From Oreohelix idahoensis (lineage: Eukaryota > Mollusca > Gastropoda > Stylommatophora > Oreohelicidae): DNA of 64,000 bases. Within the stretch, counting starts at the first letter, position 1. Each line of letters begins with the position of its first letter. Location: contig JAMPIV010008514.1 in NCBI GenBank assembly GCA_024509875.1, positions 69,501-133,500 of the forward strand. The letters are read 5' to 3'. Made by a program: the position numbers and the translations under genes. Under the pieces are notes generated by a model, which was not told the origin of the DNA, searched no databases, and was given only the letters and a program-made list of their open reading frames with translations. Below are positions 33,480-44,349 of this stretch, piece after piece.

Positions 33480-34045
33480 AACATAAGATAAGAGAGAGAA
33501 ATTACACGGAAGATCAGGCATACAGACAGACAGAAGAGAGGCAGGTAGATAAACTAAATGAACGAACAGATGAATGAACTTTATTTTGTGAGGGCTGAGA
33601 ATTAGGCATGCATGCCTACCTGACATCTTGCCCTTTGGCCTTCTTCCTGTATCGTGTTACTTATTCAGTGAAACCATAAACAATTAATCTACATTTTTGC
33701 ATGATCAACAATACTAAACACATTTTCACATATATCAGTACATTGTGGAATAAACACACCTTCTAACACACTTCAACAGCATAACAACATCTTATAGCAT
33801 TACAAAATATTTTTAAAGAAAAGTATCTGCTCATACTCGAACTCTTTTGTGTACTCTGAACAAATGATAGTACTACATACTTTTAAAATGCAGTGACATG
33901 TGGTTGCATTCTCACAGAAAAACGATTTCTACATGAAACCTTTAATTCTTTACAATGTAAAAATAATTGTTTTTCAGTGTCAAAAATAACATTTATTTAA
34001 GCAATATTTCAGTGTCAAAAATAACAATTATTTAAGTTATACATC
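33480..34045. other. Intron sequence, nothing recognised
   Basis: A/T-rich sequence with no coding signal. I searched here on the minus strand for the missing GESYAG/GESYGG exon of the carboxypeptidase and did not find it. Confidence 0.4.
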
Positions 34046-34049
34046 AGTC

Positions 34050-34830
34050 TTACTTAGTCGTTCCCCTTCTACCGTGAGGTGTAGAGGTTTGGAAGAGACA
34101 GCGCCAGACTATCCTATCGGCTGTCTTCCTTCTGGCCTGGTTCCATTCTAGTCCTCGGTCCTTCAAAGATTGTCTAATGTTGTCCTCCCAGCGAACTCTG
34201 GGTCATCCTGGGGGTCTGGATCCCTGGCTCTGTGTTTCCCATGCTTGTCATGGTAGCCGATCTTCTCCCATTCTGCAGACATGGCCAAACCATCTTAGTT
34301 GGGACTGTTCTACTTGGGTCTGCAGGGGGTGGGATTTTAGGCCTTGACGTATCGTCTGATAGTCTTCTTGTTACTTCAACCACCTTCCTCAGATACCTCA
34401 TTTCTGAGGTTTGGATCTGGCTTTTGTGGGTTGTACTGTAGTCATTGCCCATGACTCGCATCCATATGTCAAGACTGAGACATAGGTGGAGCGGTATACA
34501 GCCATCTTCGTTTTCTTACCAATCTCTCTCTTGCTGAGGAATCCTCGATTTATGGCCTGAAAAAGTCTCCTAGCTGCTGCTTTTCAAGTGACCAACTTTT
34601 CTTTGATGCCTCCCTTTCGGTCTATAATAGCTCCGAGGTATTTAAAGTGGTCGACCTGCTCCAGGACCTGTTCTCCCAGCTTAATCTGATGTCTTCTTTC
34701 TTCTGGTGATATCACCATGGATTTTGTTTTAGAGCTGCTTATGACCATCCTTCTCTTCTCCAGCTCTTCCTTCCAGACTTGCAGGTTGGATTGGAGATGT
34801 ACCTCTGATTTTATACATGTCAAAAATAAC
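34050..34830 (-). mobile_element. LINE family LC fragment (antisense)
   Basis: The minus strand encodes the end of a LINE RT (EQVLEQVDHFKYLGAIID near 34650, then MRYLRKVVEVTRR near 34400). The 3' part matches 19040-19400 in reverse. Frames are broken. Confidence 0.78.
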
Positions 34831-35095
34831 AATTATTTAAGTTATACTTCAGTCAAAAATAACAAATATTTAGGTTATACTTCAGAATCAACATTTTTCA
34901 ATTATCATCCTCATCAATACACTACAACTCTTCATCTTCTTTCACCCTACAGCTCCTCAAGGAACAAAAGCTTTAAACAAACTTATGCCAAGTCAAATTT
35001 TTGTTCTAAGTTATAAATTTTTATGCTATAAATTATCCTAAACAGAAAAGAAGTGTATAGCTAAATAAAAGTAGCAGAAGCAAAATCAAACCAAC

Positions 35096-35182
35096 ATCAT
35101 CATCGTCTGTGCTGTAATTTCTGTCACTTGAATAGGAAAATCCAACACCAGCTGGAGACTCCAAGTAAATCATGTTTGTAAT
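35096..35182 (-). CDS. CTSA: Cathepsin A-like exon ([13 protein letters not shown])
   Basis: The exon encodes 29 residues with [14 protein letters not shown], a strongly conserved S10 segment. The acceptor is AACCACAG and the donor GAT/GTTGGT, a weak donor within a short GAT repeat, so the end could shift by a codon. Phase 0 at both ends. Confidence 0.9.
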
Positions 35183-35596
35183 CTGTGGTTAACAATCACG
35201 TCATTAAAACAGTATACTATACATTTGAGGCTAATGGCAATGCTGATATAGATATAATATACATAACATTTATGAATGAAAAGATCACAATTATATTCTA
35301 GGTTGTAGCAGCAGCATGGATGATGAATCTGTGTTTGTGTGTGAGAAAGAACAAGACAGGAAAAGGTTGAACATGATTCACTGAAAAATAAACATGACAC
35401 TATATCATTATAATCATCATCAGCATCATCAATTTCCTTTTCAATTCTTATAGAGAAGAATGTCACCACATCAGCTTGCCCCCTCACGGGACACCTACAC
35501 CAAAAGCATTCATATGCTCTTTGAGTGATGAACCTGCACTTTGTAAAATGGCATACTATACAAGACATGTCCCAAGATATTTTTACAAAAACTAAC

Positions 35597-35647
35597 CTGG
35601 TTCCAAGCATATGGATTTGCTTCCAGATTAATACCATCATCCTTAAC
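35597..35647 (-). CDS. CTSA: Cathepsin A-like exon (VKDDG...NPYAWNQ)
   Basis: A 51-bp exon encodes 17 residues ending NPYAWNQ, equivalent to the NPYSWN segment of vertebrate cathepsin A. The acceptor is TTTTCAACAG and the donor CAG/GTTAGT; both ends are phase 0. The intron to the next exon is only 414 bp. Confidence 0.9.
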
Positions 35648-35874
35648 CTGTTGAAAATGTACAAACATATGCTCATGTTTTCTGTGACAATAGACATGAT
35701 TCTTTCTCATCATTTCAAAATGAATACATTCAGCAATATTCACACAAAAAGAAAGGAGTTGAATCTGCATAAAAATATAAGTAACTTTTAAGTATAATTA
35801 TCTTTATTAAACGTGAGTATAAAGTAGAAGAGCTTTGAAGTTTGAGGGAACAACCCACATACTTTCATCATTCA

Positions 35875-36133
35875 TCATCATCATCATTATGGAGAATGGT
35901 GTCACCACTGTAGCACGTCCCCTTGCAGGAAGCCTGCACCAAACATTGACTTGCTCCTGCAGCTGTGGTTTCTGTTTGACAAGATGAAGGTTCTAATCTC
36001 CCATGCATGACCTCATATTAGCCACCTTCAATGACATGCCTGAGGGTGCACAAGTCCTATTGTTTCTTTGTCTCTTCAGAGACCCCCGGGAACTGTATGG
36101 GGCCACATAGACCCCTGGGAACTGTATGGGGCC
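35875..36133 (-). repeat. Dispersed repeat D1, antisense copy split by a solo LTR
   Basis: D1 antisense text ends at CTGTATGGGGCC and resumes at 38061 with GGGCCACAGAGACCCC. Confidence 0.7.
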
Positions 36134-38060
36134 TGTCACAGAGTAACTAATAATTTTATTTTCCCAACACGTCCCACTTTTCTTACTCTTTTAATGTCTA
36201 CGTGGCCCATTATTCCTCTCTCAGACAACACCCCACGGCTTTGATTTCGTTCTGGCCTTCATTATAAATTCAACACTGGTCAGTAGCAGTCTACAAAATT
36301 AGCGTCTCGACTATAAATCTAGAGAATAGTTAAGCACACTCTAAATTTTTCCTGCCCGTAGATGGGTAGTACCTTATTACTTTCTGAGAGAAACTCTAGT
36401 GGTTGTGTGGAATTATTATATGCCTACATTGTGTAGTTAGACACCAGTTTAGAACTTTCACTGTAATCCAGAAAGCAGTCCCCAGCTGGAGATATAATTA
36501 TATTTTATGTTTATGATACAACCTATTATCATAGCTATAACATTACAATTTTCATGTACGGTATTCAATTTTTGGGAGGTTATGACTTTTCTCCTTTTTG
36601 TATATCGACCCCAAGGGGCGCATACCATTTATTATGTAATGTCTAATGCTGTATTTTATATAAATTCACTTAATGTTGTAAGATGAATCACATATCCACT
36701 CAGATGGAACTACAGGGTTAGATATCCCTTATGTTGAGTTGGAAGAGGACGGAGTAGATTTTGTTTCATAGCATTTGCTGACAGGTACATGTATGTACAA
36801 GATATATTAGCCTATGTGGGCGCATGCTGATAATTGATAGAGTGGAAGTAACAGGAAAGCGACTCATATGGATAAAGACAGCCTGAGACTATCACAGCAA
36901 CAATAACAATAATTAAAAATCCCATAGTGGAGCATAACTGTTTATTATAACGTTATTGTAATGTTATTGTTTGCTTGATGTAAAGGTTGGTTCTTTTTGG
37001 GTCTCAGTTTCAGGACACCCCATTGCTATGCAGAATTCCAGTCAGGCGACGAAAGTAACATTCTCATCGATCTCACGGTTCCTGGAAGCATTAGCACCAT
37101 GAGTTGTCACCCATACCTGAAGTACAACCCTTTTTCAACGCCCATCCTTCTAATGGGAAATGAGCTCACGCAGTGTGTCACAAGCCATCGCATAGAAATA
37201 GTATTTGGCAGTAGTGGTTTCCTACTCACCTCTTGATCACCAGTCAGAGCACAGTGGCTTCCAGCATATCGATCAGCTCAGCGTCTTCAGCAGATTGAAA
37301 GCACCAAGACTGTGTGCTTAAACTGAGTGCGCAATCACAAATAAAGCCCAAACTAGCCAAGCCGGATTTAAACCTCAAGTACGCAGGCAAAATTTCACGT
37401 GCTGGATAATAGCGCAGTGGACCGTTTGTCCTAAATTGACCTCGTCTTGTGTGTGTTTCGGGTCATTCAAAACCTCCGCACGTATTAGTGGTCAGCCGAA
37501 TATGGACAGAGTAATATACAGCCTATCTCGTGATTAGTGTGTGACCATTGCATTTGGCCCCACAAAAGCGGACGGATTGTAACTCTGTTTATTTATTTCT
37601 CGGTGTTCTACAGGTTTTGTGTTGGTGTGGTGTTTGTTCGTTGGCGCTTAATTGAATAGTTGTAAACTCGATGTGAATATTTATGCTTTTCTTATGTTGT
37701 TGTGCTGATATACTTATTGTCATATGTTTTTCTTCTTTCAAGAACCTTTAATAAATTTTACTCATTTATTAACGTGCTGTTCACGACCCTTCATCCATAC
37801 TTAATATTACAAGTTCTTACTATCGTCTCTATTTGACCAGAGAAAGGAGAGAGAGCGGGTGGTTCTTAAGACTAATAAGTGTGTTGAGACTTGGAAAGAG
37901 AGATAGCTTTAATGAATCCTCTGCCAGGTTTGTCTCAAGTTCACCCTATTTTACACATTATCTGTGTGTTGTCTATAATTCAGTCAGTCCACTCTCCTTG
38001 TCGATTTCACTACAATTGTCTGACTCGACAAATACTCTAACACTTAACTCAACCACGACA
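36134..38060. mobile_element. Solo-LTR-like insertion, 1.9 kb
   Basis: The segment begins TGTCACAGAG and ends ACCACGACA (TGTC...GACA, TG...CA type). It interrupts a D1 repeat, and the 5-bp word GGGCC stands on both sides (36129-36133 and 38061-38065), as expected for an LTR-element target duplication. No coding domain is seen. An A/T-rich AATAAA-containing stretch lies near 37750. Confidence 0.65.
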
Positions 38061-38129
38061 GGGCCACAGAGACCCCAGGCAACTGTACAGGGTCACATAC
38101 ATTCAGCATCACTAGGAACCTGAAAGTAC

Positions 38130-39060
38130 ATTCCCTATTGATTTTAAATTAATGTTTTGTTTTAAGTTCTGAAGTACATAATGGGCTCACATTAAATTCC
38201 TTCTGCCATCATAGTCTATAATCAAAAGTATTTAGGACATAAACAACAATACTTGCACATTGACAATGAACTTTCTGCACTTAGACTAGTTAAGGGCATG
38301 CACTACAGTGAAAACTAACTTTTGTTCTAATAACATTTTCACACTTTTTGTGTACTCAAAGTACACTGTGTATGTCCATGAACTAAATTCTACAGTTTAT
38401 TTTGTTAAAAAACATGTGGTTACCATGGTAACCAAAAAAAACCATCTGCCATGTTGGATTTTAAACCAATTTTCAAGAGACCATATCATATGTTTCCTGT
38501 TGTCCAAAGTTTATCAAATTGCACACACATGTTGTGACTGACAATTAAAAGATTTCACAAGAAGCTTATTTTGATAAGTTTAAAATTCTATTTTTAATGA
38601 TTTAAAAAAAAAAAGACTATATTTGTATGAACAATAAAATAACAAGAAAAATATTTTAAAAATATTAAAAAACATTACCAAAATATCAAAGTTCTCTCCT
38701 GACAAAATAAAGATATATATGTGTACTACATGCTTGCCAAATTTGATAATGATCTGTCTGATAGGTTTTTAGTTTTGTAATTTTTTGTTAATAAAAAGTT
38801 AATTTTGAGAAAAATGCATTTCACTCACCGAGTACCTTGTCTTGCAGAATATTCTGGGGGGCCAAATGTCTCTAAAATTATCCACCACCATATGCTGCAC
38901 CTCCTTGAGCTTCTTGCAGCTCCTCCTCTCGTCTTTGTCTTGCCTCTTGCCTAATTTTTCTTCTTTTTATAAGTTTTGTTAGCCTCGTATATCTGGCTGT
39001 TGGCCAAACGTTTCCTTAGTCGCACCTGTCCAAGGGTTTTGAGTTTGTTCCAGATGCTTG
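38130..39060. other. Intron sequence, nothing recognised
   Basis: A/T-rich sequence without coding or element signals. It may include the 3' flank of the Mutator-like element. Confidence 0.4.
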
Positions 39061-39079
39061 GCCTAAAAGCTTTTTTATT

Positions 39080-39285
39080 TCTATAAATAAATAAACAAAC
39101 AACACACAAAGGTATGTAATCAGGCACTCAGAGAGAAAATAAAGAAGTAGAATACTAGACAACAGAAAAACAACTGAAGTGATAGACTTACCAGGAATCG
39201 AACCACGACCTTCCGAACAGCACACCCGCCTAGCCACGGGAGCGAATCGCTACAATCCACTCTGGTTATGTCAACTCTGGTACTA
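39080..39285 (-). mobile_element. tRNA-derived SINE (family S3), antisense
   Basis: On the minus strand an A box-like TGGCTAGGCGG and an exact B box GGTTCGATTCC lie about 33 bp apart. A 3' part follows that it shares with 49330-49434 (GTATTCTACTTCTT segment). It cuts the Mutator-like coding region. Confidence 0.8.
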
Positions 39286-40655
39286 TCCAGCTGGTTATGT
39301 CAACTTCTGTACCATAAGGTTTGATGTCGCAGAGTCTGTTGTAGGCCTTGGAATCGCTATCTGATAGCAAAACAGTGTAGCGTAGCTTATGAATTGCCAC
39401 TGAACAAAGCCAGAGAACCCCACAGGCTATTCCCTCCATCATTCCAGCTGACCCTTCGTAATTACAGCAGCAGTCCTTCAGATGCTCTGCTTTCCATTGT
39501 TCGAATTTGTCAGGCTGGTTTTTCAGTTGCCACTGTCCAGTAGTCTCGCAGGGTGACACAGAAGGAAGACATAATGTGCGTATCAATGACCATGCCAGTC
39601 AAGATGTCGATAACACTGCCAACACCTATCAGTGACTTATCTTCTTCGTTCGCCCTGAAAAGGACGGTGGTTGCGTTGTGTCTGTTTATGACTAAGCTGT
39701 GATATCTGCACCTTTCGGTCGACACATCCGACTTCAGCACGGCATTTTTTAGGGACCGGGTTTGCCTTCCCATTGCGATCCGCACTCGCTCAGCCAGACT
39801 GCACTGCTGCAGACTGTTTCCAGGACCACCACGTGGAGGTGGAGTGTGGTCTTGACCAGCTCTGGTTCGCTGGTCCTGATGCAAGCAGTACAGCTATGGG
39901 TCGCTGACTGCATTCACTATTGCTGCATCTTGGGGTCCCAAGTGACTTATGACCTCTAGTTAGCCAAGTTGCATCAAAGCTGACAGCGATGTCAATAACT
40001 TCTTTTTTATTGATGGTACGATGCTGAATCTTAGTATGTTCAGCTCGGATGATGCTGACGGCACGTTGAAATACTATAGAGTTGTAGATGGTATCCAAAT
40101 GATCAAAAATTTGATATGCATATTTATGAAATGTTTTCTGGTGCAGGCCAGGGAGGTCCAGGCTCTCACAAAGAGATTGAACGTAGATGGGCCCATTCCA
40201 GACATGGCACCAAGAACAGCAGATTTGTTGAATGCATGTCCCCAAGGGCCGCGGCCTTCTGGTTCCCTCTCAGATGTGTACGTTCTAGAAATTGCTTTTT
40301 CACATGTGTGACATACAACTTCCAGGAAGAGAGAGAAACCCTTTGACTTGGTGTTGTCAGTTCTTGTGTGCAATGTGCTCTGCTTGCACACGTTGCAACA
40401 CATGTTGGTGAGCAGATTGTTGATGAAAGAAATGTCCACAATGGTTCTGCGCGTAGGTTTAGGTTGTGCACAGACAGTGTTATGAGGAGCACCATTCTTG
40501 CTTGCACTCAAGTTCATTTTTATATGAGATCGACTTGGACCAGGGGTGAAAGGCACTGCTGAGTCAGCGATTAGAACTATAGGCCTAGGCCTATCAGATA
40601 CTGGTATGCAGAAATTAGCTGATGATTGGCCTACATCAGTTTGGTTATCATTCAC
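39266..40655 (-). pseudogene. Mutator-like transposase remnant
   Basis: The minus strand encodes pieces of a transposase of the animal Mutator-like type: an N-terminal segment with CCNVCKQSTLH, then VIDIAVSFDATWLTRGHKS (with the first catalytic Asp region), GVGSVIDILTGMVID, then LLSDSDSKAYN and KPYGTEVDI. Frame changes occur near 40150 and near 39560, and a 300-bp retroposon sits at 39641-39940. No terminal inverted repeats were identified. The family call rests on recognised motifs and is moderately secure. Confidence 0.75.
39641..39940 (-). mobile_element. 300-bp retroposon (S4) inside the Mutator-like transposase
   Basis: The insertion is flanked by a perfect 10-bp duplication AGTGACTTAT (39631-39640 and 39941-39950). 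Removing it and one duplicate joins the two transposase pieces in one frame. On the minus strand it ends GGGCGAACGAAGAAG, very like the 3' end of LINE LD (GGGTGAACGAAGAAG at 63814-63828). It is either a SINE using the LD machinery or a 5'-truncated relative. Confidence 0.88.
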
Positions 40656-40941
40656 CGTTGATTCGGTCGCACCATTGCTGGAAATTACACACTACCGACG
40701 TGTTCTAGCAGCAAAAAGTTGTTCTAGCCTTGCTTTAATACCTTTTCTTCCCATTTTGAAGTAATATAACACAATTTAATGAGATTTAGACTGTAATCAA
40801 GAGAGAACTGTAGATGAAAAACATCACGGTACACTGAACAAAGAACTTAATTTGTTTATGGCGGAAGTAGCGGTTGTTATCTTCCGAAATAGCGCTGACC
40901 AGTCAGCGCGTTGTTATGACCAATGAAAAAGATATTTGTGA

Positions 40942-42198
40942 ATGGGTCATAACTTCGATAAAATTAGCAGACTCCAAAATCAAGCAATGAGAATTTTAAC
41001 GGGAGGCATGAAGTCAACACCTATAAAAGAACACGAAAAGATTACATGCCTCCAGCCAATGACAGATAGAAGAGACTGCAGGGCTCAACAACAGGCCGAA
41101 AAATTCAATAGACTAACAGACCACCCAATGTGCCATAGAATAAATGCTCTTAGAAGGCAAAGACTCAAACGAAGTAATTTTGTAGAATCAACCAAACCAC
41201 AAATGAGAGCAGTATCCATAGATGAAATATCCACCGTTAAATCCATCTACACTGCACACAAGCTTCCAGTTTGGAAACAAAATCATTTCCCTAAAATGAT
41301 AGAAAACATTCCTGGAATTGAAAGTAAAAAGAGCCAAACTGCAACAGATAGAAAATCCATAACGACAAAATACATAGAGAAACATTATCCACGCAACACC
41401 TGGACCCATGCATACACAGATGGATCAGCAACAAATGCAACAGAAAATGGAGGTGGGGGTGTCTTTCTGACCTTAAGCACTGGTGCAGAAAAAAGGCTGT
41501 CAGTGGCGACAGGACGATTCTCCAGCAACTTCAGAGCAGAGGCAGAGGCCTTGAAAACTGCAGCAGAGGTTATATTGACAGAAGAAACGGCAGAGAGACA
41601 AGTTGCTTTCTTTACTGATGCACAGTCAGTAATTGCAACGTTGAAAAGACAAAATAATACAGACCTGGATGATCTCAGAGTAGTGCTCCACAAACTTTGT
41701 CAACGATTCAAAAGTGTTGTGATCCAGTGGATCCCATCTCATTGTAACATCGCCGGCAATGAAGAGGCTGACAGAATGGCAAAAGAAGGTTCACATCTAC
41801 CTCAGCCTGATGCAAGCATAACTTTTGAGGAGGCAAAGAGTTTTATCAGAATCAGTTACAGAAACAAATGGAATGTAGAACATCCAAGGCACACACAGAA
41901 TGATGCTTACTACCAGCTCCACAGAAGAGAACAAGTGGTAATCTTCAGACTCCGCACTGGCCACAACAGATTGAGATACCATCTATTCAACAAGCTAAAG
42001 ATAGGAACTACCGATCAGTGTAACTGTGGCACTGATAAAATGACTGCTGAACATCTGCTTCAAAGTTGCCCCTTATGTGTGGTACAGAGAAGGTGCATAT
42101 GGCCGACGCCAGCTCCTTTCGTGGAAAAGCTTTACGGGGATTCAAATAGCCTCAAACTGACTACTGCTTTCTTTGAGAACATTCAAGTGGACGTCTGA
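40942..42198 (+). CDS. LINE RT C-terminus and RNase H (418 aa, intact frame)
   Basis: An uninterrupted frame of 418 codons encodes the RT thumb region (NQAMRILTGGMKSTPIKE), RNase H (HAYTDGSATNATENGGGG, NFRAEAEALK, FFTDAQSVI, IQWIPSHCNIAGNEEADRMA, with the D-E-D-H/D catalytic set visible) and a C-terminal CCHC-like knuckle (CNCGTDKMTAEHLLQSC). The start codon lies in the target duplication, so the first residues are host sequence. The frame is better preserved than in the full-length copy downstream. Confidence 0.9.
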   Translation: MGHNFDKISRLQNQAMRILTGGMKSTPIKEHEKITCLQPMTDRRDCRAQQQAEKFNRLTDHPMCHRINALRRQRLKRSNFVESTKPQMRAVSIDEISTVKSIYTAHKLPVWKQNHFPKMIENIPGIESKKSQTATDRKSITTKYIEKHYPRNTWTHAYTDGSATNATENGGGGVFLTLSTGAEKRLSVATGRFSSNFRAEAEALKTAAEVILTEETAERQVAFFTDAQSVIATLKRQNNTDLDDLRVVLHKLCQRFKSVVIQWIPSHCNIAGNEEADRMAKEGSHLPQPDASITFEEAKSFIRISYRNKWNVEHPRHTQNDAYYQLHRREQVVIFRLRTGHNRLRYHLFNKLKIGTTDQCNCGTDKMTAEHLLQSCPLCVVQRRCIWPTPAPFVEKLYGDSNSLKLTTAFFENIQVDV

Positions 42199-42225
42199 GA
42201 GTGTACGAAGAAGAAGAAGAAGAAG
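40951..42225 (+). mobile_element. 5'-truncated LD LINE (I-like) with RNase H
   Basis: A 1.28-kb truncated copy corresponds to the last third of the element at 59374-63837. It is flanked by a perfect 10-bp duplication AATGGGTCAT (40941-40950 and 42226-42235), and its tail is (GAA)n. Confidence 0.95.
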
Positions 42226-42239
42226 AATGGGTCATGAAT

Positions 42240-43027
42240 GAGAGAATGAGGTCACTGCATGACCACTCCTTATAAAGAAGTTAGCGTAAAATTATGGAGG
42301 TTTTGAATGCCAAATCATGCAGAGCTATGAGAAAGAAAGGTTTCGAATTTGCTATAATCGGGGAGATAAAGAAATTTTCTTTTCGTCGACACCATATACT
42401 CCACAATGCTGACAGCACAACTAAAGTATTATTGAGATGCAAATCTTGCATTTTCGGCACACATTTGCAAACCATACCTTGGAGGTAGTGCGGAAAATAT
42501 GCTTTTCGACACATCAAAAGCATTTTTTTTATGTCATAAAACCTTGCTCAATCGATTCCTCGATGATTATTTAATAAAATAAGCTCAAAAGTAAAAAATC
42601 GATATTTTGTACCTGAAACTCGATTTTAACTGCCGTGGATGCCCATAAATCAAAGAGCTCCCTAGCTTTTTGGATGTTTGTGTGTTTGCACATACTTGGA
42701 TGTTTCTTTCCTTTCACACGCGTGGATGTTTATGTTTTTGCATAAACTTCATACATGCCAAACCCCAAAGATGAAAAAGCTGTACAAAAAATAAGAAAAA
42801 CCTGTACAAAATCCTAAAAGTCTGTACACACATTTTTTTAAAACCATACAAAGACAGAAAATAACCAAACAACGACCATTTTGTTCTTGGAGAAAACAAA
42901 AGAGCATTTTTTTTTTTACCCACGCTTTCACATAAGTTATTGTTTACTGCATATTTCTTTGTTTGTATTGAGCACATTTGGTACATCTCTTTACGTTGGA
43001 TATAATAGAAAATTGTAACAGAGCGTT

Positions 43028-43030
<3 letters not shown>
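42240..43030. other. Intron sequence, nothing recognised
   Basis: A/T-rich sequence with no supported gene. The flank at 42236 continues the interrupted host sequence of 40950. Confidence 0.4.
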
Positions 43031-43031
<1 letters not shown>

Positions 43032-43075
<44 letters not shown>

Positions 43076-43077
43076 TA

Positions 43078-43153
<76 letters not shown>
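43032..43153. repeat. (AT)n microsatellite
   Basis: About 120 bases of alternating AT with two or three single-base breaks (near 43074 and 43121). Confidence 0.97.
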
Positions 43154-43159
<6 letters not shown>

Positions 43160-43414
43160 ATGGGTAACCTGTTCTAGTTGGCATGTGTGAAACTTGCATG
43201 TTAGCACCTGTGCACAAACTTAGATGGTTGTATCTTTGCACAGGTTACAAATGTGATTGCAGATAAATTAATGCATTTGTAAACTGTGGATTATAACGAG
43301 ATTTTTTTATTTCTCATTTTACGATTCTCTTATCAAAGTCTAGCAACAAATAGCTTGTTTTGTCAGGAATATAATTCCAGGCACATCATTCGGAGACTTT
43401 AGTCAATAACTCAC

Positions 43415-43526
43415 CCTGAAAGGCCCATGTTCAGTGAGAAAACCATGAAGTGAGCTACATCCAGGCCCACCATTCAACCACAAGACCAGTGGATCCGTAA
43501 GAGGATATCTTGAAGACTCAACAAAC
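43415..43526 (-). CDS. CTSA: Cathepsin A-like exon with oxyanion motif NGGPGCSS
   Basis: The exon encodes 37 residues including [13 protein letters not shown] and LTEHGPF, hallmark segments of S10 carboxypeptidases that bind substrate and form the oxyanion hole. The acceptor is TTTGCAG and the donor AGG/GTGAGT. It starts in phase 1 (one base completes a split codon, probably the Trp of the family YWF) and ends in phase 0, which fits the next exon. Confidence 0.92.
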
Positions 43527-43899
43527 CTGCAAAGATTTTTCAAACCTTGATGATTTCTGCATTTTTATGGTGATTTCTACATTTTTATCTAATTCCTTAT
43601 CTTTCCTTTGCTTTGCTCTCATGCAGACAGATCAATCACTCTGATGAAACTAGCTGTTGAAGGCTGTTCATAAGAATTTATTGTCATATGTGGCTTTAGA
43701 TTTGCTTATTTACTGCTTGCTTGAAATGGATGTGCGTGGAATAAAGTATTATATTTGCAAGCAGGCCAAGTGTCAGTTCAGTCTCACAAAACATATCATA
43801 TCTTCATTGCACAACTCCAAGGGGAACAGTCCTGTAAGCCCACTGGATATGTATTTGGATGTGTGTGCCATTACAAAATTTGCTACAAAATAGCATGTC

Positions 43900-44010
43900 C
43901 CACAAATGTCACGTGCCATCAGCTCAAGGTCTTTCCATGTCGTCTTCATCCCCTTCACATCTGTCTTCAGTTATCTTCTCCATGTTCTTTGGTCTCCTCT
44001 TGTATCCTTA
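43900..44010 (-). mobile_element. LINE family LA fragment (antisense)
   Basis: A short antisense piece includes the reverse of TGGCACGTGACAGG-like and TGGAAAGACCTTGAG-like LA text. It lies just upstream of the first recognised carboxypeptidase exon. Confidence 0.65.
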
Positions 44011-44349
44011 GTTTGATAAATATTTACAGTACATTCATTTTATTGCTTGAAGTTCCCATGCATTGATATTTTAAAAATCCTTTTTGCTTTTGTTTTAATA
44101 ATTAGTATTACTATTTAATGACCTTTGCTTTTGTTTTAATAATTAGTATTACTATTTAATGACCTTTGCTTTTCATCCTTTTTGTGAATTGTTTCTTTTA
44201 CTTAATGTTTTTTATTGTATATTTTTGACATTATATTTTTACGTATCACATTTATATATTTATTCCTCTTTACTTTTGTTTCATTTTAATTCTGCTGATT
44301 TTACTCATTAAAAAAATATCCATTTCAGTTTTTTTCTGAACAGAACTAA

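Larger units (their letters stand above)
15366..43526 (-). other. CTSA: Cathepsin A-like serine carboxypeptidase gene (nine exons recognised)
   Basis: Nine exons on the minus strand match animal cathepsin A (lysosomal protective protein, peptidase family S10) in order and in splice phase. The enzyme removes C-terminal residues from peptides in the lysosome and, in vertebrates, stabilises beta-galactosidase and neuraminidase. From 5' to 3' the exons are 43526-43415, 35647-35597, 35182-35096, 31693-31602, 23623-23521, 22022-21840, 20293-20151, 17718-17643 and 15452-15366. Not found: the signal-peptide exon, the Ser-nucleophile exon between 35096 and 31693, and the last exon with the catalytic His. 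The missing Ser exon raises the possibility of a pseudogene or an assembly gap. Confidence 0.88.

Noticed and set aside
35510..35770. An 86-codon minus-strand frame around the carboxypeptidase exon at 35597-35647
   Set aside because: Only the last 17 codons before the donor match cathepsin A and an acceptor lies exactly before them; the rest is intron read-through.
35860..35895. TCATCA microsatellite as a regulatory site
   Set aside because: It is a simple repeat with no supporting context.
43026..43241. Frames of repeating YIYI
   Set aside because: They are translation of the (AT)n microsatellite.
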